Assembly: GCA_963764695.1 (NCBI GenBank)
Contig: CAVXTW010000026.1
Coordinates: 334,331 to 398,330, forward strand
DNA length: 64,000 nt
Reading direction: 5' to 3'
Source: DATFRY01 sp963764695
Lineage (GTDB): Bacteria > Myxococcota_A > Polyangia > Haliangiales > Haliangiaceae
Under the pieces are notes generated by a model. That model was given only the letters and a program-made list of their open reading frames with translations, was not told the DNA's origin and did not search any database. This document shows positions 19,680-28,507 of this stretch, piece by piece; position 1 is the stretch's first letter, and each line of letters opens with the position of its first letter. A program made the translations under genes and the position numbers.

Positions 19680-20027
19680 TCAGCGAGCGCGCAGCGTCCG
19701 CACATGCCGGACAATGGCGTCCACCTGCGCGTCCGAAAAGGCGCCCGCGAACGACGGCATCTGCTTGTTGTCCGAGCCGTTCAGTATCTGCCGGCGTATG
19801 TCGGCGTCGGTCAGCTCGCGCTGCACGTGCGGGCTGACCAGCGGCTTGACGCCGAGGCGGGCGACGCTGGCCGCATCCGGAATGCCGGCCGGTCCGTGGC
19901 AGCGGGCGCATACCTCGGAGAAGATGGCGGCGCCGTCCGCGCGGCCGCCGGCCACCTCCTTGCTGCAGCCGGGCCCCGCCGCGAGGCAGAGCAGCGCGGC
20001 GGCGAGAAAAGCCGGCCGTCGAGCCAT
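19680..20027 (-). CDS. Cytochrome c lipoprotein, monohaem
   Basis: From ATG 20027 a lipoprotein signal ends in AAGPGC near residue 21. The haem-binding motif CARCH follows with HGPAGIPD, and KQMPSF near residue 90 offers the axial Met. At 115 residues it is a compact class I cytochrome c, exported and likely tethered, transferring electrons in the periplasm. It is divergent from the lipoprotein pair starting at 20078, with 50 bases between them. Confidence 0.9.
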   Translation of the reverse strand: MARRPAFLAAALLCLAAGPGCSKEVAGGRADGAAIFSEVCARCHGPAGIPDAASVARLGVKPLVSPHVQRELTDADIRRQILNGSDNKQMPSFAGAFSDAQVDAIVRHVRTLRAR

Positions 20028-20077
20028 GGGCGAGCACATACCATGACTTCCCGCGGCTTGCGCTATAGTCGCCCGCC

Positions 20078-20980
20078 ATGGAGCGACGCGCCTGGACTGC
20101 CTTCCTCGCGGTGGCGCTCGCCATGCCCGCGTGCGGCGGAACGGACGTGCCGGAGCACAACGGCTACCGCAGCGCCAAGTCGCGCCCGTGGCGCAAGCCG
20201 ACGGTGCTTCGCCTCGACGACTCGTTCGAGGCCGAGGTCGACGACGCGGTGTCCTATCCCAAGCGCCAGCGGGCGCGCTGGTACGCGGTCGACCTGCCAT
20301 CCTTCGGCGGCGTCAACGTCCAGGTGACGGTGCCGGAGCTGGCCGAAGACCGCGAGATCGACATCGCCTTCGAGGTGCTCGACGAGGGCTTCAGCGTGCG
20401 GGCCAGGGCGGACGCGGCCGAGGACGACGCCGGCGACGAGCAGAAGATCCGCCGCCTGCGCCGCCTCCCGCCCGGGCGCTACTACATTCATGTGTACGCG
20501 CAACGCCGGCTCGACGAGGCCGACTACACGTTGCAAGTGAACTTCAAGCCGCAGAAGGGCCGCGAGCCGACCACCTTCCCGGCCCAGGTGGCGTACATCG
20601 GCGCCCTGCCGGATGTGCCGCTCACCGACGACGCGCCGGCGCCGGCGCCGGTGGTCAAGAAGTGCCGCGGCTCGCGCTGCAAGAAGCGCGTGGCAAGGGT
20701 GGAGAAGGAGCCGGAGCCGCAGCCCAAGTCGATCCGCGCGCGCATCGCCGGCATCAGCGACGCCGGATCCGGCAAGGGCGTGCAGATCCGCATCAACCAG
20801 GGCGCCAACCAGGGCATCGAGGTCGGATGGAAAGGCACGGTCGTGAGTCGAGATGGAAAAGCGATCGCGGGCGGCTCGTTCGAGGTGTCGCGCGTGAGCC
20901 CGAGCGAGGCCCACGCCACGGTGCGTGCGAGCGCGAGCTCGGTCACGTCGGCCAAGTACGTCAAGTTGCGACCGCCATGA
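20078..20980 (+). CDS. Lipoprotein with PPC-like domain and FlgT-C-like C-terminus (copy 1)
   Basis: A lipoprotein signal ends in AMPACGG near residue 19. Residues ~30-170 look like a bacterial pre-peptidase C-terminal (PPC) beta-sandwich: FEVLDEGFSVRARAD, then LPPGRYYIHVYAQRRLDEAD and YTLQV. A basic Cys-containing stretch (KKCRGSRCKK) links to a ~75-residue domain with INQGANQGIEVGWKGTVV and GSFEVSRVSPSEAHATV, resembling the FlgT C-terminal fold. A TATAGT lies 8 bases before the ATG, but no matching -35 is seen. It overlaps the next gene (ATGA), which encodes a paralogue with the same order of domains. Confidence 0.8.
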   Translation: MERRAWTAFLAVALAMPACGGTDVPEHNGYRSAKSRPWRKPTVLRLDDSFEAEVDDAVSYPKRQRARWYAVDLPSFGGVNVQVTVPELAEDREIDIAFEVLDEGFSVRARADAAEDDAGDEQKIRRLRRLPPGRYYIHVYAQRRLDEADYTLQVNFKPQKGREPTTFPAQVAYIGALPDVPLTDDAPAPAPVVKKCRGSRCKKRVARVEKEPEPQPKSIRARIAGISDAGSGKGVQIRINQGANQGIEVGWKGTVVSRDGKAIAGGSFEVSRVSPSEAHATVRASASSVTSAKYVKLRPP

Positions 20981-21912
20981 CGCGACCTATGCGCAGGTCC
21001 GTATCCGCTATAATGCGGTGTCGCCCGATGTGCGCGGAATCGAAGCTGACGCGGCTCAGTGGGGCCTGGCTGGCTGCGGCCCTCGGGCTCGCGCTGGTCG
21101 GCTGCACCAAGAACGTGGCGCAGGACGGCGACTCCGGGAAGGACGTCCGCTACCGCGGCGCCAGGAAGATCGAGCTGCAGGACGGCGAGGGTCGCTCGCG
21201 CAAGGACGTGGTCACCTATCCCGGCGGCGATCGCGTCGACTGGAAGGTGTTCGAGGTCCCGAAGGGAAAGGCGGGGACGATCCGGATCCGGCTGCGCTGG
21301 AGCCCGCCCCGGCCCAACCTCGACCTGGCATTCGACGTGTTCGACGAGTACCTCGACCGCGTCGCGCGCGCCAAGCCGACGCCGGGCAGCGGCAAGCGGC
21401 TCAAGAAGGTGACGCTCAAGGACGCCGCGCCGGGCAAGTACTACGTGATGGTCTACGCCCCGACGCGCGGCGACGCCGGCACCTACCGGGTCACCGTCGA
21501 GTTCAAGGAGCAGGACGTGGTGGCCGAGGCCGAGACCGCGGAGGCTCCGAGCGACATCCCGGATCCGCCGACCCTGCCGGCCATCCCCGAGGCGGTCGAG
21601 ACCCCGCCGGAGACCGCCACCCAGCCGACCACCCAGCCGACCGAGCCGCCGCCGCCGACCGTGCAGCCGGTGCGGGCGCGGGTCGCCAAGTACGAGGTGG
21701 CCGGCGGCGCCCTGGTCATCACCGTCGACAAGGGCAAGAACGCCGGCATCGAGGCCGGGTGGAAGGGTCAGGTTCTGGGCGGGTCCGGCCAGCCGGTGCG
21801 GGGCGGCGATTTCACGGTCAGCAAGGTCACCGGCAGCGAGGCGCAGGGCAAGGTCGGGCTGTCGGTCGATCAGATCAAGACTAACAACCGGGTCCTGCTC
21901 AGCCCGCCGTAG
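20977..21912 (+). CDS. Lipoprotein with PPC-like domain and FlgT-C-like C-terminus (copy 2)
   Basis: This paralogue has a lipobox ALVGC, a PPC-like sandwich (LDLAFDVFDEYLDRVARAK, APGKYYVMVYAPTRGDAGTY), a Pro/Thr/Glu linker with TQPTTQPTEPPPPT, and a C-terminal domain with DKGKNAGIEAGWKGQVLGGS matching copy 1. The ATG at 20977 overlaps the previous stop (ATGA) but gives an unusually long 25-residue n-region; ATG 20989, 21013 or 21028 would give a normal signal peptide. The tandem pair probably forms a heteromeric envelope complex or arose by duplication. Confidence 0.8.
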   Translation: MTRPMRRSVSAIMRCRPMCAESKLTRLSGAWLAAALGLALVGCTKNVAQDGDSGKDVRYRGARKIELQDGEGRSRKDVVTYPGGDRVDWKVFEVPKGKAGTIRIRLRWSPPRPNLDLAFDVFDEYLDRVARAKPTPGSGKRLKKVTLKDAAPGKYYVMVYAPTRGDAGTYRVTVEFKEQDVVAEAETAEAPSDIPDPPTLPAIPEAVETPPETATQPTTQPTEPPPPTVQPVRARVAKYEVAGGALVITVDKGKNAGIEAGWKGQVLGGSGQPVRGGDFTVSKVTGSEAQGKVGLSVDQIKTNNRVLLSPP

Positions 21913-21958
21913 GACGAGCCGCATCATCCTCCGCAAGAGAGAGTCAGAGAGTCACGTC

Positions 21959-23368
21959 GTGCGTCCCGGTGATCCCTCCCATCTGCTCGGCAAGGTCATC
22001 GACGGCCGTTACGAGATCCTCCATGCGATCGGCGAGGGCGGGATGGGCGTGGTCTACAAGGCCCGCCAGACGTCCATCGATCGCATGGTCGCGGTCAAGA
22101 TGCTGTCGAGCGACGTGGCCAAGGACCGCAACTGGGTGCAGCGGTTCTACAACGAGGCCAAGGCGTGCTCGCGGCTGCACCACCCCAACACGATCCGCAT
22201 CTTCGACTTCGGGCAGACGCGCGAGGGCCAGCTGTTCATGGCCATGGAGCTGCTCGAGGGGCTCAGCCTGCGCCAGGTCATCGCCCAGCAGTCGCCCATC
22301 GACCCGGAGCGGGTGCTCAAGATCGTCATCCAGTGCTGCGCGTCGCTCAGCGAGGCGCACAACCTCGGCATCATTCATCGCGACATCAAGGCTGATAACG
22401 TTTTCCTGATCGACCTGCCCGGCTCGCGCGATCACGTCAAGCTGCTCGACTTCGGCGTGGCCAAGCTGATGATGACCGAGGAGTTCGCCACCCAGGTCGG
22501 CGTGGTGTTCGGAACGCCGGAGTACATGTCGCCCGAGCAGGGGCGCGGCGAGCCGCTCACCCCGCGCTCGGACCTGTACGGCGTCGGGATCCTGGCCTAC
22601 GAGATGCTCACCGGCTCGGTCCCGTTCCGCGACGCGGTGCCGACGACGGTGCTGCAGATGCACCTCAAGTCGACGGTGCCGCCCCTGCCCCCGCGCGTGC
22701 CGGCGTCGGTGCAGCAGCTGGTCATGCGCGCGCTGGAGAAGGATCCGTCGCGCCGCTTCGACACCGCGGCCGCCATGCTGGAGGAGGCGCAGGCGGTCGG
22801 GGCCGCGCTGCAGAGCGGTCCGTTCCGGCCGCAGTCGGCGCCGCCGTCCGGGACGCCCGACGCATTCCCGTCGCTGGGTCGCGAACAGCCCGCCTTCCCC
22901 GCCTACCCGCAGCCGTCGGCGCGGCCGGGCGACGCCTCCAACATGCCGACGGTGCTGGACCGGCCCAATCCGCTCCTGGCCGGCGGGCCATCCTCCGGCT
23001 CTCCCGGCGGCGTGTCGCCGGCGAGGGCCGCGGCCGCGTCGGCGCGGACCATCCTGGTCAGCACGCCGGGCCAGACCACCCGGCCGGACGGTCCGGCGGC
23101 GCGCGGTGGCGGCAGCGGGCCCGGCCCCGCCTACCCTGCCTCGGGCATGCCGGACCTGCGCACGATGATGCTGCCCAACAGCGAGGGCATGGTGTCGATG
23201 TCGCGCGACGGGCATGCCGCCGTGCGGCACGAGAGCCGCGGTGCGCCGATGTTCATGCCGGCGGCGCCGCCTAGCGGAGCGTCGGCGATGTTCTGGATCA
23301 TGTGCTTGCTGACCGGCCTGGCGGTCGGCATCGGAGCTTACTGGCTTGTCCTCGAGCTCGGAAAGTGA
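21959..23368 (+). CDS. Membrane-anchored Ser/Thr protein kinase
   Basis: The GTG at 21959 follows a GAGAG-rich ribosome site. A full Hanks kinase occupies about residues 15-285: GEGGMGVVYKAR, VAVKML, HRDIKADNVFL, DFGVAK and TPEYMSPEQGRGE. A ~165-residue Pro/Ser/Ala-rich juxtamembrane region follows, and a single membrane helix lies at the very C-terminus (MFWIMCLLTGLAVGIGAYWL), with almost no periplasmic part. It overlaps the next gene by 23 bases and lies 0.9 kb from a PP2C phosphatase, a kinase/phosphatase pair. It is the closest kinase to the FHA proteins of the CIS operon. Confidence 0.93.
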   Translation: MRPGDPSHLLGKVIDGRYEILHAIGEGGMGVVYKARQTSIDRMVAVKMLSSDVAKDRNWVQRFYNEAKACSRLHHPNTIRIFDFGQTREGQLFMAMELLEGLSLRQVIAQQSPIDPERVLKIVIQCCASLSEAHNLGIIHRDIKADNVFLIDLPGSRDHVKLLDFGVAKLMMTEEFATQVGVVFGTPEYMSPEQGRGEPLTPRSDLYGVGILAYEMLTGSVPFRDAVPTTVLQMHLKSTVPPLPPRVPASVQQLVMRALEKDPSRRFDTAAAMLEEAQAVGAALQSGPFRPQSAPPSGTPDAFPSLGREQPAFPAYPQPSARPGDASNMPTVLDRPNPLLAGGPSSGSPGGVSPARAAAASARTILVSTPGQTTRPDGPAARGGGSGPGPAYPASGMPDLRTMMLPNSEGMVSMSRDGHAAVRHESRGAPMFMPAAPPSGASAMFWIMCLLTGLAVGIGAYWLVLELGK

Positions 23369-24083
23369 CCGGCGGCCCGGCGCCGGGCCGGGACGCACCC
23401 TCGACGAGCGGGCGATCGACCGCAAGCTCCTGGCGCTGCTCATCTCGCGGCACGGGGCTCCGCCGCGCGCCGCGCCGCTGGACCCCGACGAGGAGGAGCT
23501 CCGGCTCCGCATCGAGCAGCGCGACCGCGCCCTGGCCGCGGCCGACCCGGACCTCCTGCTCCACATCGAGCGCCACCGCCTGGACAGCGAGACCTTCGCC
23601 GGCACCCAGCGCGCCGCCCTGCGCGTGTACGAGCGGATGCAGGCGCGCCGCCCCATCGGCCCGGACGAGCACGTCATCCGGGTGCGGGATGCCGGCGAGG
23701 TGCGCGAGCTCGAGCCGTCCGAGGAGCTGCTCGCGGCGATGGAGAACAAGACTCCCCAGGCGTTCCTGCGCGACCTGCACCGCCCGGTGCAGCACTTCGG
23801 CGGCGTGGAGCTGCGCCGGGTTCCGTCGCCCACCGCCGCGGCGGCGCTGGCCCGGGCGCGCGCGCTGGTGAGCGAGACAATGGGCCGGAGCACCTGGGGG
23901 GCGGCCTCGGTCCGGCTCAGCTCGCAGCTGGCGCAGGAGGGGCTCGACGAGCTGCGCGCGGCCCTGGCCCGCCCCTGGGAGGAGTCGCGGCCGGCGAATC
24001 CACTCCCGATGCCCAGCCGCTCGCCCAGCGTGGAAGACATGCGGTGGTTTGGTATGTCCGGCGGCTACGATCCGGACGTGTGA
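23346..24083 (+). CDS. Conserved-looking cytoplasmic protein of unknown function
   Basis: I do not recognise this 245-residue protein. It starts at a TTG inside the end of the kinase gene (23-base overlap), so it is translationally coupled to it. The sequence is Arg/Glu/Leu-rich and mostly helical (EELRLRIEQRDRALAAADPD, LLLHIERHRLDSETFAGTQR, FLRDLHRPVQHFGGVELRR). No membrane segment, Cys motif or signal peptide is visible. A 153-base gap follows before the phosphatase gene and holds only short repeats of GAGACGACTG. Kinase-substrate or adaptor is a possibility from position alone. Confidence 0.6.
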   Translation: MSSSSESDRRPGAGPGRTLDERAIDRKLLALLISRHGAPPRAAPLDPDEEELRLRIEQRDRALAAADPDLLLHIERHRLDSETFAGTQRAALRVYERMQARRPIGPDEHVIRVRDAGEVRELEPSEELLAAMENKTPQAFLRDLHRPVQHFGGVELRRVPSPTAAAALARARALVSETMGRSTWGAASVRLSSQLAQEGLDELRAALARPWEESRPANPLPMPSRSPSVEDMRWFGMSGGYDPDV

Positions 24084-24237
24084 GCCGCAACGGTGAGGCG
24101 GACTGTGCGAGTCGCCAGTGAGACGACTGAGAGACGACTGTGAGGACGATGCACACGGTGCGCGGACGCGTGTGGTCGCCGGGGGAGGCACGGCCTCGAT
24201 CGCGCCGTACCATGATGTGTAATATCGAGAGGCGCGC

Positions 24238-25089
24238 GTGAATTCCCAGGTGCCCAGCAGCAGCCTCGCGGAGTCGCGCCGGACCAGCGGAGCCGGCACG
24301 AACCGGTTTGCCACGCGCGCGGTCGGCCGCACCGACGTCGGCCGGCAGCGCACCGCCAACGAGGACGCCATGCTGGTAGACGATCAGCTGCGCCTCTACC
24401 TGGTGTGCGACGGCATGGGCGGACACGCGTCGGGCCAGGTGGCGTCGGAGCTGGCGGTGCGCACGGTGGCGCAGGCGCTCAAGAGCGAGGAGCAGCTGGC
24501 CGACGGCGAGGGGCACGCGCTCGTCGCCGCGCTCAAGGCGGCCAACCGCGCGGTGCACGAGCGCGCCCAGGTCGATCCGGCGTGTCACAACATGGGCACC
24601 ACGGCGGTGGCCGTGCGCATCGAGGACGACCTGCTGCACGTCTGCCACTGCGGCGACTCGCGCCTGTACATGCTGCGCGGCGGGAAGCTCAACCAGCTCA
24701 CCCGCGATCACTCGCTGGTCAACCTGTACAAGGACAAGCCGGAGCTCGAGGGACAGATGGGCCCGGCGGCGTCCAACGTGATCGTGCGCGCCATCGGGCT
24801 CGAGGATGACGTCAACATCGACCACCGCGTGCTGGCCATGGAGGACGGCGACATCTACCTCCTTTGCTGCGACGGGCTGACCGATCTGGTCGAGGACTGG
24901 ATGATCCGCGAGATCATGACCTCGGGCGAGACGCTCGAGGTCATGAGCGAGAACCTGGTGCGCGCGGCCAACGTCAACGGCGGGACCGACAACATCACCG
25001 TCCTGCTTGTCAACGTCCACACCGACGAGGACGCGGTCGAGCGCGAGATCGAGGCCAAGGAGTACCCGGGCACGCGGCCCGGCTTCTGA
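24238..25089 (+). CDS. PP2C-family Ser/Thr protein phosphatase
   Basis: The 283-residue protein starts at GTG 24238 with GAGAGG six bases upstream. It contains the PP2C metal-site motifs in order: GRQRTANEDAML, VCDGMGGHASGQVAS, CHNMGTTAVAV, CHCGDSRLYMLRGGKLNQLT, LCCDGLTDLV and GGTDNITVLLV. All the Asp residues expected to bind Mn/Mg are present (NED, DGMGG, DGLTD, TDN), so it should be active, reversing phosphorylation by nearby kinases such as the one at 21959. No membrane anchor is visible; it is cytoplasmic. Confidence 0.95.
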   Translation: MNSQVPSSSLAESRRTSGAGTNRFATRAVGRTDVGRQRTANEDAMLVDDQLRLYLVCDGMGGHASGQVASELAVRTVAQALKSEEQLADGEGHALVAALKAANRAVHERAQVDPACHNMGTTAVAVRIEDDLLHVCHCGDSRLYMLRGGKLNQLTRDHSLVNLYKDKPELEGQMGPAASNVIVRAIGLEDDVNIDHRVLAMEDGDIYLLCCDGLTDLVEDWMIREIMTSGETLEVMSENLVRAANVNGGTDNITVLLVNVHTDEDAVEREIEAKEYPGTRPGF

Positions 25090-25103
25090 GCCGTGCGGCG
25101 ATC

Positions 25104-25523
25104 TCAGCGGCGGGCGGCGGCAAGCATGGCGGCCATGGCGTCGCCGTAGCGGCCGGTCTTGGCCAGCACGCGGGCGCGGCCGGCCGCCGCGCGACCGGCG
25201 TACGGCGGATGCGACGCGGCCTGGGCGAAGGCGTCCTCGGCGCCGGCGAAGTCGCCCGCCGTTGTCAGCACCTCGCCGAGCGACAGCGACAGCGCGGCGC
25301 GGGCGGCCGGCGAGCGGGCGTAGCCGAGGCCGGCGCGCAGGGTCTGGGCCGCGCGCGGCGTGTCGCCCAGCCGGCACAGCGCGACCGCGTAGGCCAGGCG
25401 CGCGTCGCCGAAGTGCGGCGCGAGATCGATGGCCGCGGCGAGCGAGTCGATGGCCACGTCGGTGTCGCCGCGCTCGAGGGCGGCGCGTCCGCGGACGTAG
25501 TAGCGGCGGGCTGCGCTCGACAC
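25104..25523 (-). CDS. Small tetratricopeptide-repeat protein
   Basis: The 139-residue product consists of about three TPR units: YYVRGRAALERGDTDVAIDS, DARLAYAVALCRLGDTPRAA and LGEVLTTAGDFAGAEDAFAQ. GTG 25523 is chosen because AGGAG lies eight bases upstream; that site is formed by the outer edge of the palindrome at 25535-25759. No signal peptide is present. It lies just downstream of the CIS operon on the same strand, so read-through across the palindrome could make it the last CIS gene. It converges with the phosphatase gene. Confidence 0.78.
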   Translation of the reverse strand: MSSAARRYYVRGRAALERGDTDVAIDSLAAAIDLAPHFGDARLAYAVALCRLGDTPRAAQTLRAGLGYARSPAARAALSLSLGEVLTTAGDFAGAEDAFAQAASHPPYAGRAAAGRARVLAKTGRYGDAMAAMLAAARR

Positions 25524-25534
25524 GGTCGGCTCTC

Positions 25535-25759
25535 CTAGTCCCAATGGCGGTCAGATCGGCGCATTTCGGTTCTTTTCAACCGCGAAGACGCGAAGAACGC
25601 GAAGAATGGACCCGCCAGCAGCAAGGTCACGCCGCGCCGACGGACCGCCATGACCGATGGGGGCTTCACCTTGCTGCTGGCGGGTCCCACTTCGTGTCCT
25701 TCGCGTCTTCGCGGTTCAAAGAACTCGGAATGCGCGTATCCGACCGGCATCGGGACTAG
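25535..25759. repeat. ~225-bp imperfect palindrome (93-bp arms, 40-base loop) ending the CIS operon
   Basis: The left arm (25535-25627) starts ctagtcccaatggcggtc and the right arm (25668-25759), read on the other strand, starts ctagtcccgatgccggtc. The arms stay alike through cgcgaagacgcgaag to cccgccagcagcaaggt. The outer CTAG on the right is the stop codon of the last CIS gene; that on the left forms part of the ribosome site of the TPR gene. The transcript would fold into a very long hairpin that could stop transcription or stabilise the operon mRNA 3' end. It may be a MITE-like insertion. Confidence 0.75.
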
Positions 25760-26469
25760 TCCAGCTCGAGCAGGCTGAAGCGGATCGCGGCGTCGTCCTG
25801 CTTGCCATCCGGCTTGCCGGGCTCGTCCGGCTTCGACGCCGGCGTGGGCGGGGTGGACGTGGGCGGGGTGGACGTGGCCGGGGTGGCCGGGGACGCTGGA
25901 CCCGGCGGCTGGCTGGCCTGCGCCGGCTGGGCGGACGGGCCCTGGCTGGGCCGGCCGGAGATGCTGAGCCCGCGCGGCCGCGGGGCCGGCGCAGTCACCA
26001 CGCCGCGCTCGCCACCGGCGAGATCGCCGCGCCCGCGCGCGATGGCCTCGTCGGCCGCGGGCCTCCCGGTCGCCGGCGGCGGCATCGGCTGCTCGATGAA
26101 ACGAGCTCCCGCCCTGCCCTCGGCGCTCGGCGGCGGCGCGGCCGGTCGCTCCTCGCGCAATCCGCGCAGCGCCTGCAGCGGCACCCAGCCGGACGCGGTG
26201 TGCACGCGGACCTCGTCCCCTTCGACACGGAACAGATCCAGGCCGGGCGTGTCGAGCCGGGTCTGCAGCGCCGCGACGAGGCCGGCCAGGCTCAGGCCGG
26301 CCAGATCCTCGAGGCGCTCGACCTGGTGCGCGGCCAGCGGCGCCGGGCCCTCGACCACGTACTCGTTGAGCACGTAGGTGAGGACATCGACCAGCGAGTC
26401 GCGCTCGAGACCGTCGAGCGCCTCGCGCAACGAGGCGGCGATGTGCCGCAGGTCAGGACGCTCGGGCAT
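25756..26469 (-). CDS. Last gene of the CIS operon, unknown function
   Basis: The ATG at 26469 follows GAGGAG. The first ~105 residues are folded (HIAASLREALDGLERDSLVD, VLTYVLNEYVVEGPAPLAAH, DLFRVEGDEVRVHTASGWVP), and the remaining ~130 are low-complexity Pro/Ala/Thr-rich with STPPTSTPPTP repeats. The sequence ends in an acidic-hydrophobic RFSLLELD. I do not recognise a family. The position at the end of the CIS operon, after the DUF4157 and pentapeptide genes, is where accessory or cargo-related proteins are often found. Its stop codon forms the edge of the palindrome. Confidence 0.65.
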   Translation of the reverse strand: MPERPDLRHIAASLREALDGLERDSLVDVLTYVLNEYVVEGPAPLAAHQVERLEDLAGLSLAGLVAALQTRLDTPGLDLFRVEGDEVRVHTASGWVPLQALRGLREERPAAPPPSAEGRAGARFIEQPMPPPATGRPAADEAIARGRGDLAGGERGVVTAPAPRPRGLSISGRPSQGPSAQPAQASQPPGPASPATPATSTPPTSTPPTPASKPDEPGKPDGKQDDAAIRFSLLELD

Positions 26470-26481
26470 GGCTCCTCGCTG

Positions 26482-27168
26482 TCATGATAACGCACCGTCG
26501 GTGTCGGCGCCCTCGATGGCGCAGGAGACCAGGCGCGCGCCGCGCAGGTCCGCCTCGCACAGGTTGGCGCCGCGCAGGTCGCAGCGCACCAGCAGCGCGC
26601 GGCGCAGATCGGCGGCGTAGAGATTCACCTGCGCCAGGTCAACCTCGATGAGCGCGGCGTCGCTCAGGTTCACGCGGCTGAGGGACGCCGTCCCCTCGGC
26701 ATAGCCGGAGAACTGACAGCGAGTCAGCACCGCGCGGGACAGGTCGGCGCGGGTGAGCTCGACCGCGTGGAAGCGGGTGGCGCGCAGCGCGGCGCCGCGC
26801 AGGACGGCGCGCGGCATGCGCAGCGGGCCCAGCTCGCAGCGGAGCAGCGTGGCGCCGGTCAGGTCGGCCTCGGTCAGGTCGCACTCGGAGGCGCGCACCC
26901 GGTGCCACAGCGCGCCGGCGAACACCGCGCCGCGCAGGTCGGCCGAGGTCAGGCTCGCGTTCTCGAGGCGCGCTCCACTCAGGTCGGCGCCGCGCAGGTC
27001 GACCCGGTCGAACACGGTGTGGTCGAGATCGGCTCCGGCCAGGGCCAGCGACTCGGCGACCAGGCCGCGCACGGTGCGGCCGCGCAGCTCGTTCTCGGCG
27101 TGCAGCTGCAGGAGCTGGTGGCGGCTCTCGATCGCCGCGGCCTCGTGGCCGGCGTCGCTGTCGCTCAC
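26482..27168 (-). CDS. Pentapeptide-repeat protein in the CIS operon
   Basis: From GTG 27168 the 228-residue product shows five-residue A(D/N)LxG-type periodicity from about residue 40 to the end: DLRGADLSGARLENASLTSA, ADLRGAVFAGALW, CDLRGANLCEADLRGARLVS. Such repeats form a right-handed beta-helix. Cytoplasmic pentapeptide proteins bind DNA mimics or act as scaffolds; similar proteins occur as effectors and accessory factors. It is 12 bases from the following gene. Cargo, scaffold or chaperone remain open. Confidence 0.85.
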   Translation of the reverse strand: MSDSDAGHEAAAIESRHQLLQLHAENELRGRTVRGLVAESLALAGADLDHTVFDRVDLRGADLSGARLENASLTSADLRGAVFAGALWHRVRASECDLTEADLTGATLLRCELGPLRMPRAVLRGAALRATRFHAVELTRADLSRAVLTRCQFSGYAEGTASLSRVNLSDAALIEVDLAQVNLYAADLRRALLVRCDLRGANLCEADLRGARLVSCAIEGADTDGALS

Positions 27169-27190
27169 GGTCCACCCACGGGTCGCTCGC

Positions 27191-27844
<654 letters not shown>

Positions 27845-27870
27845 GGTCGGGTCCAGTTCCTTCTACGGCC

Positions 27871-28092
27871 CTAGTCGTCGGCGCCTTCCCCGTCGCCGGC
27901 GTAGCGCCGCACGCCCTCATCCTCGCCCTGCTCGTAGTACTCCGGGGTCGGCTCGCGCACCTGGATCTCGCCGCCCAGCGCCTGCTCGAGGAACTTTGTC
28001 TCGTCGATGCACGATGCGCCCTTGATCCCCTTCACGGTGAAGGAGACCTCACCGGTCGGCGATATCGAGATCTCGATCTCCTGCTTCCGCAT
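27871..28092 (-). CDS. DUF2997 domain protein
   Basis: The 73-residue product begins RKQEIEISISPTGEVSFTVK and continues GIKGASCIDETKFLEQALGG, the compact pattern of DUF2997 (small proteins with a conserved Cys after a KGxxG turn). The acidic C-terminus ends YEQGEDEGVRRYAGDGEGA. DUF2997 is commonly encoded beside DUF1257 (Ycf35) and an AAA+ ATPase, exactly as here, with four bases separating it from the DUF1257 gene. Function is unknown; an ATPase-adaptor role is inferred from linkage. Confidence 0.82.
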   Translation of the reverse strand: MRKQEIEISISPTGEVSFTVKGIKGASCIDETKFLEQALGGEIQVREPTPEYYEQGEDEGVRRYAGDGEGADD

Positions 28093-28096
28093 GCTC

Positions 28097-28507
28097 TCAG
28101 CCCTCGCTGGCCCACTTGCGGACGACGAGCTGGACCGACCCGTCCTCCTGGTTGACCTCTTCCTCCACCTCGTAGCCCTTGGCCTGACAGGCCATGAGCA
28201 CGTTGTGGTAGGCGTAGCGCTGGCGCAGGCGGGTCTTCATCTCCTCCTCGCTCACGCCCTTTGTCGTCTCCACGCCCCACCAGTCGGCCACCAGGTCGTA
28301 GGTGCCGTCCTCGGCGCGGACCACGCCGATGTCGTAGGTGCCCATGTCGATCGACAGCGCCGCGTCCAGCTTCTGACCGCGATAGCCGCGCACCGACACC
28401 GACTGTCCCTCGGCCGCCTCGACGACGGCCAGCTGCATCTCCTCGAGCGCGCGCTTGAGCGCCTCGAGGTTTGTCATCTTCAGATCGCACTTGGTGAAGT
28501 GAGACAT
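28097..28507 (-). CDS. DUF1257 / Ycf35-like protein
   Basis: The 136-residue product starts MSHFTKCDLKMTNLEALKRA and contains RGYRGQKLDAALSIDMG, YDLVADWWGVE and YAYHNVLMACQAKGY, the recognised signature of the DUF1257 (Ycf35) family of cyanobacteria, plastids and other bacteria. The ATG shares one base with the stop of the upstream AAA+ gene (TGATG), showing tight coupling. No catalytic role is known for the family. Within this operon it likely works with the ATPase and DUF2997. Confidence 0.88.
   Translation of the reverse strand: MSHFTKCDLKMTNLEALKRALEEMQLAVVEAAEGQSVSVRGYRGQKLDAALSIDMGTYDIGVVRAEDGTYDLVADWWGVETTKGVSEEEMKTRLRQRYAYHNVLMACQAKGYEVEEEVNQEDGSVQLVVRKWASEG

Noticed and set aside
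21009..21014. Perfect TATAAT as the promoter of the second lipoprotein gene
   Set aside because: No acceptable -35 hexamer lies 15-19 bases upstream, the site lies inside the likely coding region, and the ATGA overlap points to co-transcription with copy 1.
25535..25750. Short open reading frame across the palindrome
   Set aside because: Its reading is a consequence of the inverted-repeat sequence; there is no ribosome site and no recognisable motif.
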